From: Ruminococcaceae bacterium UBA5579 | Lineage (GTDB): Bacteria; Bacillota; Clostridia; Oscillospirales; Ruminococcaceae | DNA: 9,360 nucleotides | Assembly (NCBI GenBank): GCA_002425305.1 | Contig: DILZ01000098.1 | Coordinates: forward strand, 24,600-33,959 | Reading direction: 5' to 3' | Made by a program: the position numbers and the translations under genes | Notes under the pieces: model-generated | What the model was told of the DNA's origin: nothing | Databases searched by the model: none | Seen by the model: only the letters and a program-made list of their open reading frames with translations | Shown: positions 1 through 8,719 of the stretch, one piece after another | Layout of the letters: each line of letters starts with the position of its first letter | How positions within the stretch are numbered: position 1 is the stretch's first letter

Positions 1-75
1 CCTGCACCCGCTAACAACGCTCCCGCACCTGCTGCGGATTTCTCCGCGGCTGACAGCGACGACTATCCGTTCTGA
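1..75 (+). CDS. ssb: Single-stranded DNA-binding protein, C-terminal end (partial)
   Basis: Only the last 24 codons and a TGA stop are inside the window. They encode a Pro/Ala/Asn-rich linker followed by an acidic tip ending SDDYPF. SSB proteins bind single-stranded DNA through an N-terminal OB fold and recruit repair and replication partners through exactly this kind of acidic tail ending in Pro-Phe. The identity is supported by the gene immediately downstream, rpsR, because rpsF-ssb-rpsR is a conserved bacterial operon order. The OB fold lies outside the window, so the call rests on the tail and the context. Confidence 0.85.
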   Translation, partial: PAPANNAPAPAADFSAADSDDYPF

Positions 76-124
76 GAGAACACGCAAGAAATGAAATCTC
101 AAAATAATATGGAGGTAAAGTACT

Positions 125-373
125 ATGGCTGAAAAAGTCGAAAGATCTTCTCATCCTATCAAGCGCACCCGCAAAAAGGTTTGCCAGTTCTGCGCTGATA
201 GAAGCGAGTTTATTGATTACAAGGACATCGCAAAGCTCAAGAAGTTTATGACGGAGCGCGCAAAGATCCTGCCCCGCAGAGTTACGGGCTGCTGCGCTTA
301 TCATCAGAGGGAGCTTACAACGGCGATCAAGAGAGCGCGTCAGCTTGCTCTCATTCCGTATGTTTCGGACTAA
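125..373 (+). CDS. rpsR: 30S ribosomal protein S18
   Basis: The 82-residue product has the family's normal length and its core: [12 protein letters not shown] at about residues 30-41, ILPRRVTG at 48-55, and [13 protein letters not shown] at 67-79. S18 sits on the platform of the small ribosomal subunit and pairs with S6. Cys20, Cys23, Cys56 or Cys57 and His60 are placed as in the zinc-binding (C+) paralogue form of S18, so this is probably a zinc-containing version; that part is inferred from known C+ and C- forms. A GGAGG ribosome binding site at 111-115 fixes the ATG. It follows ssb by 49 bases and is closed by a strong terminator, so it is the last gene of the ssb operon. Confidence 0.97.
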   Translation: MAEKVERSSHPIKRTRKKVCQFCADRSEFIDYKDIAKLKKFMTERAKILPRRVTGCCAYHQRELTTAIKRARQLALIPYVSD

Positions 374-388
374 CTTAATATGAGCTTC

Positions 389-423
389 AAAGGGCTGCGC
401 GAAATTTGCGCAGCCCTTTTCTT
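389..423 (+). terminator. Rho-independent terminator after rpsR
   Basis: A perfect 12-bp stem pairs 389-400 with 408-419 around a 7-base loop (GAAATTT). The stem is GC-rich and runs straight into TTTT. It sits 15 bases after the rpsR stop and cleanly ends the ssb-rpsR operon before the sigma-factor operon. Confidence 0.93.
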
Positions 424-524
424 GCGCACGATTCCGTATAACTTTGCAAAACCCCGAAAAAATTTTCATAAGCGAGTGATATTTGCATTTGTTTTACGTC
501 ATTAAGGGTGAAAGGGGGAACGAC

Positions 525-1085
525 ATGACCGACAGCGAAATAATCGAGCTTTTCAATCAACGCGACGAGCGCGCGATCAAGGAAACACAAACCGCATACG
601 GCAAGTATTGCGAAAAGATAGCGCGTAACATTCTCGGCGACGAACAGGAAGCTCTGGAATGCGTCAACGATACGCTGCTGAAGGCGTGGGAAAATATTCC
701 GCCCGAACATCCGCAGATCTTTTCGGCATATCTTGCGGCGATAACGCGAAATAACGCGATATTGCGCTATCGCCGTGAAACGGCGGAGAAACGCGGAAAA
801 AGCTCCATACCGCTTATTCTTGACGACTTCGCCGAAATGCTCCCGAGCGGTACGAGCGTTGAACGAACCGCCGAACACCGCGAGATCATCGCCGAGATCA
901 ACCGATATCTCGGAACGCTCCCCGAAATCAACCGTAATATTTTTGTGCTGCGGTTCTTCTGTTTCGAGGAGATAGGCGACATCGCGGATCGTATGGGAAT
1001 GAGGAAAAAAGCCGTTTCCGCGACCCTATACCGCATCAAAAAGCAAATCAAAAAACATCTCATTAAGGAGGGGTACAGTTTATGA
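525..1085 (+). CDS. ECF-like RNA polymerase sigma-70 family sigma factor
   Basis: The 186-residue product has the two-domain build of an ECF sigma factor. A region 2-like segment lies at about residues 24-85; it contains NDTLLKAWENIPP, the usual core-binding helix pattern, and then ARG-rich RNNAILRYRR. A region 4-like helix-turn-helix lies at about 125-178 (LPEINRNIFVLRFF, then FEEIGDIADRMGMRKKAVSATLYRIKKQIKKHL). It would direct RNA polymerase to a small regulon. I start it at 525, not at the in-frame ATG at 483, because AAAGGGGG at 511-518 is correctly spaced for 525 and the extra 14 residues do not resemble the family. Its stop overlaps the next ATG as ATGA, so the two genes are translationally coupled. 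The target promoters cannot be seen here. Confidence 0.88.
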   Translation: MTDSEIIELFNQRDERAIKETQTAYGKYCEKIARNILGDEQEALECVNDTLLKAWENIPPEHPQIFSAYLAAITRNNAILRYRRETAEKRGKSSIPLILDDFAEMLPSGTSVERTAEHREIIAEINRYLGTLPEINRNIFVLRFFCFEEIGDIADRMGMRKKAVSATLYRIKKQIKKHLIKEGYSL

Positions 1086-2569
1086 AAAAAGAAGAATTAT
1101 TTGACCTGATCACGGAATTAAAGGTCGATGACAAGTTCATCGAGGAAGCGATCGGCACCGATCTCGACGGCAGAAACCCCGTAAAGGTTTACGCGGGGAA
1201 AACAAAGCTCTCGCCGATGAAAATAATCGCGCCCGTTGCCGCGTGTCTTGCGGTGATGGCGGGAGCGGGGGTCGTTCTCGCCAACAATATCAAGCTGCCG
1301 GTTTCGGGCGATAACGGCCCGGGTGCTCCGGCAAGCACAACGCAGAGCAGCACCACAGAAAGCACAACCAGCAGTACAGTGGAAAGCAGTGAGCCCGGAT
1401 ATACTTTTATTGACAATTCTACTCTTCCTTCTCAGAGCAAGGAGTTTGTGGATAAGTGCAAGAACGTCGTCACGAGCAAATTTGAGCAGGCTTTGCCCGA
1501 TGGTGTGACCTGGCAGGAAAAGGATATGGACGTTGACTATGATGGTCGTAATGAGCTTTTGCTGTGTCCTTGGGTAAACGGAAAATCAATAAAAGGCGTG
1601 GGGGTTTGCGTATTCAGAAGAGGCATAAATGATCAAGCGATCTATCTCGGTTCGTTCGGCCGCAAATTCAGCACAATGAATACTGAAAACCTTTATATTA
1701 TCAAGAACGACGATACCAAAGACATCCTTTACTTCAACAGCGACGAAGAAAGCGGTATGTGTATTGACAGTATTCAAAAGCTCTCCTTTGATAAAGACAC
1801 AAATACCGTCCAGGAGCAAACCTATCTGCGCTTAGAAAAGACCTACTCCGACGCTCAATATACCGAAACGGCATACCGTTATGGTGTCAAAATAAGCAAG
1901 AAAGAGCTTTTAGACGAGTGGAGCGCCCTTTATCAACAAGACAAATTTCAACACCGTGATGTTGTGCCGCTGCCGAATGTATCCGACGCGCACAGCGCGG
2001 CGGCGGAATACGTTCAGGTACTTGTAGATAAATATAATGTTCCTTTGAACGGCGGTTCGCCCGCATCGCTTCACCGCACTGTACAGTCGTTTGACATCAA
2101 CGGCGACGGCGAAGAGGAAACGATCATTGAGTTTAGGCACTGCGAACAGCTGCGCGGAATATATGTATTTTCCTCCGACGGAAAGCTCATCGGCGAGCTT
2201 GACCTTGAAGGCGAGCGCGGAGAATGGTACAACACGGATAACGACTCCATGCGTCGAAAGCTTTACAACGGCATATGCAAATATGAGAACAGCGACGAGA
2301 GCTTTTACTATTACCACTCTACCCATCTCGAGGAGCGCACGTATTACGGCTGGGCGGGAGTAGCTAAATGGTCGGTAAACAAAATCGTTGTAAACTCGGA
2401 CGGCACGCTAAGCTCCGTGGCAATAGTAGAGTCGGGCGCTGAGTTCATTAGCGGCAAGGGAACCGGCAGCATAACCGTACACAGAGTCAACGGCAAGAAT
2501 GTTTCTTTGGAAGATTGTATTAATGAACAAAGAAAATACCCCGGCACCGATTACACGTTCATTTGGTGA
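1082..2569 (+). CDS. Single-pass membrane protein, probable anti-sigma partner with duplicated extracellular module
   Basis: The 495-residue product has a cytoplasmic N-terminus (residues 1-45) starting MKKEELFDLITELKVDDKFI, one hydrophobic segment at about 46-68, a Ser/Thr-rich linker at about 83-105, and a large outer domain. The outer part holds two similar blocks. Each has a helix, an Asp-rich loop (DVDYDG at 150-155 and DINGDG at 338-343), and then beta strands, resembling the calcium-loop repeats seen in FG-GAP/VCBS-like domains. AAGGAGGGG at 1066-1074 and the ATGA overlap with the sigma gene fix the start. ECF sigma factors are commonly held by a membrane protein encoded next door, so an anti-sigma or sensor role is inferred from topology and position. 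I see no classical zinc-binding anti-sigma motif. The ligand is unknown. Confidence 0.72.
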   Translation: MKKEELFDLITELKVDDKFIEEAIGTDLDGRNPVKVYAGKTKLSPMKIIAPVAACLAVMAGAGVVLANNIKLPVSGDNGPGAPASTTQSSTTESTTSSTVESSEPGYTFIDNSTLPSQSKEFVDKCKNVVTSKFEQALPDGVTWQEKDMDVDYDGRNELLLCPWVNGKSIKGVGVCVFRRGINDQAIYLGSFGRKFSTMNTENLYIIKNDDTKDILYFNSDEESGMCIDSIQKLSFDKDTNTVQEQTYLRLEKTYSDAQYTETAYRYGVKISKKELLDEWSALYQQDKFQHRDVVPLPNVSDAHSAAAEYVQVLVDKYNVPLNGGSPASLHRTVQSFDINGDGEEETIIEFRHCEQLRGIYVFSSDGKLIGELDLEGERGEWYNTDNDSMRRKLYNGICKYENSDESFYYYHSTHLEERTYYGWAGVAKWSVNKIVVNSDGTLSSVAIVESGAEFISGKGTGSITVHRVNGKNVSLEDCINEQRKYPGTDYTFIW

Positions 2570-2688
2570 CAAATAACGAAACCGCCCGCTTTAAGCGGCG
2601 TGTTATATAAAAGATTGCGTGGTCGAGCTTAAATGCTTGGCGCGATAAAGAAGTATTATCGATTTTTTGAAAAGGTTGCGTAGGAAGC

Positions 2689-4607
<1,919 letters not shown>

Positions 4608-4635
4608 TAAGCTCCTTTCTGCCGATTTCTCAACA

Positions 4636-5997
4636 TTATCTTCTCGGACGCACCTGTGGCTCGTCCTTTTTCCGTTTCTGTTCGATAAGTTTTGAGATGT
4701 AGTCGCCTTGCGAAATTTCTTCGTATGTAGTTGCTATATCGGAGTACTCTTTCAAAAGAGCAGCACACCTATTATAATGTTCTTTAATAGGCGAAGCTTT
4801 CTGCTCCGTTTCAGTAACAACCCCTTTGAGATAGTCCAAGTCTGAAAGGCTCTCAATATTTTTCTGCGCGAGAGTTTCCCTATACATTTCCACACGAAGC
4901 TGTTCCTCCGCCGTGAGCGAGGGCTTGTCTATAAGCGAGAAGTATTCATCCGCTTGCGCGGCAAGGCTTTTTAATAAATTGCACTTTGTTTCCATAATGT
5001 TTACCTCCTGTCTGGATTTTTCAAGTTCGTATTTAAGCTGTTCGATTTTACCGTCTACCTCTCCGATACTTTGTAAGCGGTCACGATTTATCACGGTAAG
5101 CAAAATACCAAGTTGTTCAAGTGACGGGTGGGAAGCGTTGACATCTTGAACATTGTTGATAGTTTCCGAATACTTGTCACGGAGTGCTGACCTCTCGCAC
5201 GGATTATTTATTCCCGCTCCAACATCTCGCCACAAAATTCTTGAAGCAAGCTGCTCAACGGTGTAGTCCTCGCCTAAAGTTTTTAAGCGCACCGCTCGCT
5301 GCTGATCGGGAGCCTTGACCGAAATATATTTTCCTCGCTTGACGGTATAGCCGAGCATTTCCAACTCGGCAAGCAGCTCATCAACGTTCTTGACTTTGAG
5401 TATAAGACTGTCAATCTCGGCATGGATTTTTTCTTTCCAAGATGTACCCCGCCGCTTGTGTTCCCACTCGTTGTAATTCACGCCTTGAGATACTCCTCGC
5501 TTTGGTTCAATCGGTTTAATTCCAAAAGCAAGACATACCCTGTCGGATTCCTCACGGATTTTTCGAAGCGTTTCCTTGTTGTCATTGAATTTATGACCGT
5601 CAACTCCGTAAGAATTTACAATTAAGTGCGTATGGATATGTTCCTTATCAACGTGAGAAGCTATCACCATCTGACTGTCCTTACCGAAAACTTTTAGCGC
5701 AAACGCTTTTGATATTTTATGAGCGAGCTCCGGCGAGATATTATCCTTTGGATCGAACGACTGAATATAGTGAATAGCTTTCACTCTGCCTTTTCCCGAC
5801 TTCGGTATAGGCTCGTCAAAGCTCTTTCCGCCGAATCGTTCGTAGACCATCTTCATATTGTAATACGCTCCCTCCGGATCGGTCAAGCAGTTGAGTGATG
5901 ATGTTAGAACAAGGTCGTCGGTCTTTTCGGGATTGAGTATGTATGCTAGGCTGCGTTGGACTGTTGCTCGGATAGACTTTGACTTAACAAACGGCAT
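4636..5997 (-). CDS. Relaxase / mobilization nuclease (MobP-type, Relaxase family PF03432)
   Basis: The 453-residue product nicks one strand at oriT and stays attached to the 5' end through a tyrosine, carrying the DNA to a recipient through another element's secretion system. The metal-binding three-histidine motif is plain at H120, H122 and H124 (HVDKEHIHTHLIVNS), followed by Asn128. Tyr19 in SLAYILNPEKT is the likely nucleophile. Residues 1-170 form the relaxase domain. Residues about 310-430 are Glu/Lys/Leu-rich and probably coiled coil, and the tail is very basic (KRKKDEPQVRPRR). GGAGGTGG at 6005-6012 sets the start, which lies inside the end of mobC with a 52-base overlap, so the two are co-translated. 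All key residues are present, so it is probably functional even though the element's recombinase is broken. Confidence 0.93.
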   Translation of the reverse strand: MPFVKSKSIRATVQRSLAYILNPEKTDDLVLTSSLNCLTDPEGAYYNMKMVYERFGGKSFDEPIPKSGKGRVKAIHYIQSFDPKDNISPELAHKISKAFALKVFGKDSQMVIASHVDKEHIHTHLIVNSYGVDGHKFNDNKETLRKIREESDRVCLAFGIKPIEPKRGVSQGVNYNEWEHKRRGTSWKEKIHAEIDSLILKVKNVDELLAELEMLGYTVKRGKYISVKAPDQQRAVRLKTLGEDYTVEQLASRILWRDVGAGINNPCERSALRDKYSETINNVQDVNASHPSLEQLGILLTVINRDRLQSIGEVDGKIEQLKYELEKSRQEVNIMETKCNLLKSLAAQADEYFSLIDKPSLTAEEQLRVEMYRETLAQKNIESLSDLDYLKGVVTETEQKASPIKEHYNRCAALLKEYSDIATTYEEISQGDYISKLIEQKRKKDEPQVRPRR

Positions 5998-6284
5998 AAT
6001 GTTTCCACCTCCAATTTCAGCGACTCAACATCATCGGCATAGACGCTGTGAGTTTCGTTTGCTTTCTTAGCGATCTGGTTGATGTTACCTCCGATAATTC
6101 GCAGACCCTTCATCAGCTCTCCGACATTTTTCAAGTCAAAAATAATTATCTGACCTTTGATCGCCATGCGCCGAATAAAATCGCTGGTGTTGATCTGAAT
6201 TTTCTTGGCTCGCTTTTCAACGAGTTCCCATTCTTTGAGATCGAAGATGATCTCCTTGCGTTTTACTTGCTTGAATTTTCTCAT
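5946..6284 (-). CDS. mobC: MobC relaxosome accessory protein
   Basis: The 112-residue product has a basic start (MRKFKQVKRKEIIFDLKEWE) and a ribbon-helix-helix-like N-terminal half ending near SDFIRRMAIKG (residues 34-44). The MobC signature GGNINQIAKKAN lies at residues 65-76, and the C-terminus is helical. MobC binds next to the nick site and helps open oriT for the relaxase. A good GGAGG lies just upstream of the ATG. Its end overlaps the relaxase start by 52 bases in another frame. The oriT-like inverted repeats lie directly upstream, as expected if the protein acts on them. Confidence 0.92.
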   Translation of the reverse strand: MRKFKQVKRKEIIFDLKEWELVEKRAKKIQINTSDFIRRMAIKGQIIIFDLKNVGELMKGLRIIGGNINQIAKKANETHSVYADDVESLKLEVETLCRLLSQSLSEQQSNAA

Positions 6285-6323
6285 AAGTGTTGACCTCCTT
6301 GTGTGATTGGATTTTTTGTTTTT

Positions 6324-6494
6324 AAAGCCTAGTGCTTTGGTATGATTTGTTTAGGGCTGGGTTCCCTAAACGAACGAGCAAGGGGGCACCGCTTTGCTCG
6401 ATGAAAGTATCCGTGTACTTTCTGTGCTTGCTATGAAGTGAAAAACCATCGGAATGCGTATTCCGAAATTTTCAACCTTGCCGCGCGTATGCGC
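6324..6494. other. oriT-like region of clustered inverted repeats
   Basis: About 285 bases without a gene lie between mobC and the small HTH gene, and they are dense in short inverted repeats. These are AAAGC/GCTTT at 6324-6338; GTTTAGGG/CCCTAAAC at 6349-6371; CGAGCAA/TTGCTCG at 6375-6400; GAAAGTA/TACTTTC at 6403-6422; CGGAAT/ATTCCG at 6450-6465; and GCGC/GCGC at 6483-6494. Position directly upstream of mobC and the relaxase is where oriT lies in mobilizable elements. I cannot assign the nick site, and I see no clear promoter for mobC in this stretch. Confidence 0.65.
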
Positions 6495-6570
6495 ACCCCT
6501 TGAAAAAATTTTTCGGAAGCCAACGCGAAAATGGTATGACCCCTCCGTTTTTTCTTTCAGCCTTGCCTTT

Positions 6571-6765
6571 TTAAAACTTCAACAATCCCGCTTTTTCAAG
6601 TGCAATTCCGTCGATCATTCCAAGTAGCTTAGTAGTTTCTTCGTCACTTAATTCGGTTCGCAATTTGCGCACCATAGTTGCTTCGGAAATTCCTAGTGCT
6701 TTAGCAAGTTCCCACTGATATACCCTCCTCTCGCGAAGTTCATCGCGTATGATCTGATTTGCCAT
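6571..6765 (-). CDS. Small helix-turn-helix DNA-binding protein
   Basis: The 64-residue product is almost entirely one HTH unit: RRVYQWELAKALGISEATMVRKL at residues 13-35, where QWELAKALGIS is the first helix and turn and SEATMVRKL the recognition helix. It is probably a regulator of the mob genes or a relaxosome accessory factor. I use the ATG at 6765 because GGGGAGG lies just before it; the in-frame ATG at 6819 would add 18 hydrophobic residues that fall inside a leader hairpin and do not belong to this fold. It sits upstream of the oriT-like region, on the same strand as mobC, and is divergent from the XRE gene. Precise function unknown. Confidence 0.8.
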   Translation of the reverse strand: MANQIIRDELRERRVYQWELAKALGISEATMVRKLRTELSDEETTKLLGMIDGIALEKAGLLKF

Positions 6766-6789
6766 TATAATACCTCCCCGCAAATTTAT

Positions 6790-6860
6790 GATGACCATAA
6801 CAACGATTGCGATTTTCATTTGTGCAGCGATACAAATTTTTAATCGTCGTTATCATCATC
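6790..6860 (-). promoter_or_regulatory. Leader hairpin of the small HTH transcript
   Basis: A 19-bp inverted repeat (6790-6808 with 6842-6860, three mismatches) encloses a second one (ATTTGT at 6818-6823 with ACAAAT at 6832-6837). The outer arm begins about where the transcript starts and the structure ends some 15 bases before the ribosome binding site. It would fold almost the entire leader. Confidence 0.6.
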
Positions 6861-6868
6861 GTGAGTTC

Positions 6869-6896
6869 ATTATACAACAAAAAATCGGACTGTGCC
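6869..6896 (-). promoter_or_regulatory. Promoter of the small HTH gene (strong -10, poor -35)
   Basis: On the minus strand a perfect TATAAT lies at 6869-6874. The best -35 at 16 bp spacing is GGCACA (6891-6896), which matches only the last three consensus bases and falls inside a tandem repeat. This arrangement suggests regulation through the -35 region. Transcription would start near 6862, at the edge of the leader hairpin arm. Confidence 0.55.
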
Positions 6897-6922
6897 GTAT
6901 GTGCCATAATCCGAATTTTTTT
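6885..6922. repeat. Tandem 9-bp repeats inside a terminator-like hairpin
   Basis: Two adjacent copies of TGTGCCRTA occupy 6891-6908. They lie in the loop of a stem joining TCGGA (6885-6889) to TCCGA (6910-6914), with a run of T on the 3' side in both orientations. This lies between the two divergent regulator promoters. Operator or attenuator are both possible. Confidence 0.5.
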
Positions 6923-6983
6923 GGTTTTTTTCAACTCTAATTCCATATATAGAATTTTCTGTTGGAGAAAAGATGAAGGAGTA

Positions 6984-7012
6984 TTGACTTTTCTCTAACG
7001 ATGTGTTATTCT
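6984..7012 (+). promoter_or_regulatory. Sigma-A promoter of the XRE regulator gene
   Basis: TTGACT (6984-6989) and TATTCT (7007-7012) are separated by 17 bases, close to consensus. The predicted start near 7019 gives a leader of about 30 bases to the ATG at 7050, with GAGG in it. Confidence 0.8.
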
Positions 7013-7049
7013 ATTTACAATGGGTATATGAACATTTAGAGGTATTGAT

Positions 7050-7889
7050 ATGGAAATAAAATTGACTATGGGTGAGAAGCTAAAGGATTTGCGGATAGAA
7101 AGAAAGTTGACTACCAAACAGGTTAGTCAACTTACGGGAATATCCGAAGCGGTCTACAATGGTTTGGAGAACGATAACGACCGCGACACGGGTTACAGTC
7201 GTATTATAGCACTTGCAAAATTCTACGAAGTCCCAACGGACTATCTGCTGGGGTTCACCGAGAGTCGTATCACCAAAAACATCGAACTTAAGCAGCTTCG
7301 CCTTAGCGACAAGGCTATTGAAACTTTGATGATCGGTAATCAAAACAATCATCTTATCAGTGATTTGATTGAACATAAGGAATTCTCTAATCTTATAAAT
7401 TCTATTGATGTTTATGTTCGGCAGCTTGCCACACCGCATATAGGAACGGTCAACAATATGCTGACGATAGCTCAGCGCGGGATTGAGAATTATTATTCCG
7501 ACAACAAGCCGAAGCCCAACGACTTTGACAACGCTATGAATTATCTGAATGAAACGGTTGTGAACGAAGATGACTTCCTGCGCTTTAGAATATCCGAGAG
7601 GTTCAACCAAATTCTCCGCGACGTGTACGAGTTATATAAGTCGAGAGTCGGAGATAGAATTCCTAAAAAGAAAAATTCTATAAATGAAATGACGGGGAAT
7701 ATCCTTACGGTGCTAGATAAGATCAAGTCGGGAGGGGTAAAGGTCGACAATATAGAGGAGGCAATGGCGGCTATGATGGCGCAGATGGGAGTGTCCGACG
7801 TGGAGATGGCGGATGCGCTCTTGGATATAGTGGATTTTTTCGCCGTTCAAGATGATGATAAAAGCAATGAAAAGCCTTCGGACAAGTAA
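7050..7889 (+). CDS. XRE-family transcriptional regulator with long C-terminal region
   Basis: The 279-residue product has a Cro/CI-type HTH at about residues 8-70: EKLKDLRIERKLTTKQVSQLTGIS, then AVYNGLEND, then IIALAKFYEVPTDYLLGFTE, a complete family core. The remaining 200 residues are mostly helical and I do not recognise a named domain; they include AMAAMMAQMGVSDVEMADALLDI near the end and an acidic-basic tail. It is divergent from the small HTH gene and the mob operon, and has its own strong promoter, so it is probably the element's master repressor; that role is inferred. GAGGT before ATG 7050 supports this start; Met7 (MGEKLKD) is an in-frame alternative with no better site. Confidence 0.87.
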   Translation: MEIKLTMGEKLKDLRIERKLTTKQVSQLTGISEAVYNGLENDNDRDTGYSRIIALAKFYEVPTDYLLGFTESRITKNIELKQLRLSDKAIETLMIGNQNNHLISDLIEHKEFSNLINSIDVYVRQLATPHIGTVNNMLTIAQRGIENYYSDNKPKPNDFDNAMNYLNETVVNEDDFLRFRISERFNQILRDVYELYKSRVGDRIPKKKNSINEMTGNILTVLDKIKSGGVKVDNIEEAMAAMMAQMGVSDVEMADALLDIVDFFAVQDDDKSNEKPSDK

Positions 7890-7955
7890 CATACGTATGA
7901 AACTATTGGACAGTATGCTGATGTGTGCTGCTCAATTATGCGTTAGTCAAATGGC

Positions 7956-7987
7956 GAACGGTACCTATGGCGCGGTGAACGGTATCT
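7956..7987 (+). promoter_or_regulatory. LytTR-type direct-repeat operator
   Basis: Two copies of GAACGGTAYCT (7956-7966 and 7977-7987) are repeated at 21-bp period. In reverse complement they read TACCGTTCG and TACCGTTCA, close to the 9-bp half-sites, spaced by 12-13 bp, bound by LytTR/AgrA-type regulators. The second copy ends 8 bp before the -35 box, the usual place for an activator. Confidence 0.65.
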
Positions 7988-7995
7988 CCGTGCTA

Positions 7996-8024
7996 TTGCA
8001 TTTTTCCCGAAAATGATTTATAAT
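7996..8024 (+). promoter_or_regulatory. Sigma-A promoter of the truncated response regulator
   Basis: TTGCAT (7996-8001), a 17-base spacer and a perfect TATAAT (8019-8024). The predicted start is near 8031, close to the ribosome binding site GGGGAG at 8041-8046. Confidence 0.85.
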
Positions 8025-8053
8025 ATCATGGCAAACGATAGGGGAGAATGAGT

Positions 8054-8395
8054 ATGATATACAAAAAAGCGGTATGCGATGACGAGCAAGTCTTTGTCGA
8101 TGAAATGGTGGAGAAAATCAAGGAACAAAGCGAGCAATGCGAGATATTCGAATATGCTTCCGGAGATGAACTTCTAAACTCATCGTTTGAGTTCAACATA
8201 GTTTTTCTAGATATTGAGATGACAGGAATCGACAGTATAAACCCGGCGTTCGCTTTATTCAAACTCGGTTATGACGAAATGATCATATTTCTGACAAGCC
8301 ATACGAAATTCGTGCTGGACACTTTTAGAGTCATCAGGAAAGGACGGAGGCACCTGTTCCTTGCAGATTATAGAGCGATTGCTTATGATCGTTGA
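8054..8395 (+). pseudogene. Response-regulator receiver, truncated (LytTR-type relic)
   Basis: The 113-residue product begins as a typical receiver of the AgrA/LytTR class: acidic pocket AVCDDEQ (Asp9, Asp10), FEYASGDELL, phosphoacceptor Asp53 in IVFLDIEM, and Thr81 in IIFLTSHTKFVLDTFRV. Intact relatives then continue with an AFRFLxKP stretch carrying the conserved lysine, and a LytTR DNA-binding domain, for about 240 residues. Here the frame goes into RKGRRHLFLADYR and stops. In the +2 frame the bases after about 8347 give IIERLLMIVDELKSIQKDLF, which looks like the lost last receiver helix, so a frameshift is likely. I start at 8054, not 8048, because GGGGAG at 8041-8046 is too close to 8048. 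Probably nonfunctional, though its promoter and operator are intact. Confidence 0.75.
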
Positions 8396-8719
8396 CGAGT
8401 TGAAATCCATACAAAAAGATCTATTTTATCGTGTTGAAAACGCGGCATAAGCTGTTGTTTAGGTGAGGATATCCAATTTGAAAACGCATATTCGATATCC
8501 GAGAAGGCCGCCCGCAAAGTCCACTATGCGGACAGATGCAAGTAGAAGCCGAAATAATAATGACATATTCGTCAAAATTTGGAGAGATGCTATCAATAAA
8601 GTTTGGTGAAATGGAGGAATTTTTGTTGAGTAAACACACTCCTAGGACACGGAAATGTTAAACGCCCCCTATAAGTTTCTTGTGATTATCAATAAAACCT
8701 CGCTTGTTTATTTGTGCAA
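8396..8719 (+). other. Decayed stretch without an intact gene
   Basis: No full gene is visible. In one plus frame, about 8457-8547 reads LGEDIQFENAYSISEKAARK and onward to a TAG. The EDIQFEN part resembles the opening strand of a LytTR domain (usually DIxYIE), so this may be the lost C-terminal half of the preceding regulator. A 33-codon ORF at 8560-8661 (starting MTYSSKFGEM, with a second FGEM) has no good ribosome binding site and is not claimed as a gene. No terminator was seen. Confidence 0.4.

Noticed and set aside
444..472. TTGCAA-17-CATAAG as the sigma operon promoter
   Set aside because: The -10 match is poor, and an ECF-type autoregulated promoter cannot be distinguished by eye.
483..524. 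Upstream ATG at 483 for the sigma factor
   Set aside because: No ribosome binding site, and the added residues are unlike the family; the ATG at 525 has AAAGGGGG at proper spacing.
2583..2600. CCGC/GCGG hairpin after the anti-sigma gene as its terminator
   Set aside because: Only 4 base pairs around TTTAA and no T run follows.
6324..6494. CRISPR array or other repeat-spacer system in the gene-free region
   Set aside because: The repeats are different short inverted pairs, not copies of one direct repeat.
6766..6819. Longer small HTH protein starting at 6819 with a hydrophobic N-terminus
   Set aside because: The extension lies in the predicted leader hairpin and a strong GGGGAGG precedes the inner ATG at 6765.
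7890..7899. CATACGTATG palindrome just after the XRE gene as an attachment core or terminator
   Set aside because: It is a single 10-bp palindrome with no T run and no second copy near the other element end.
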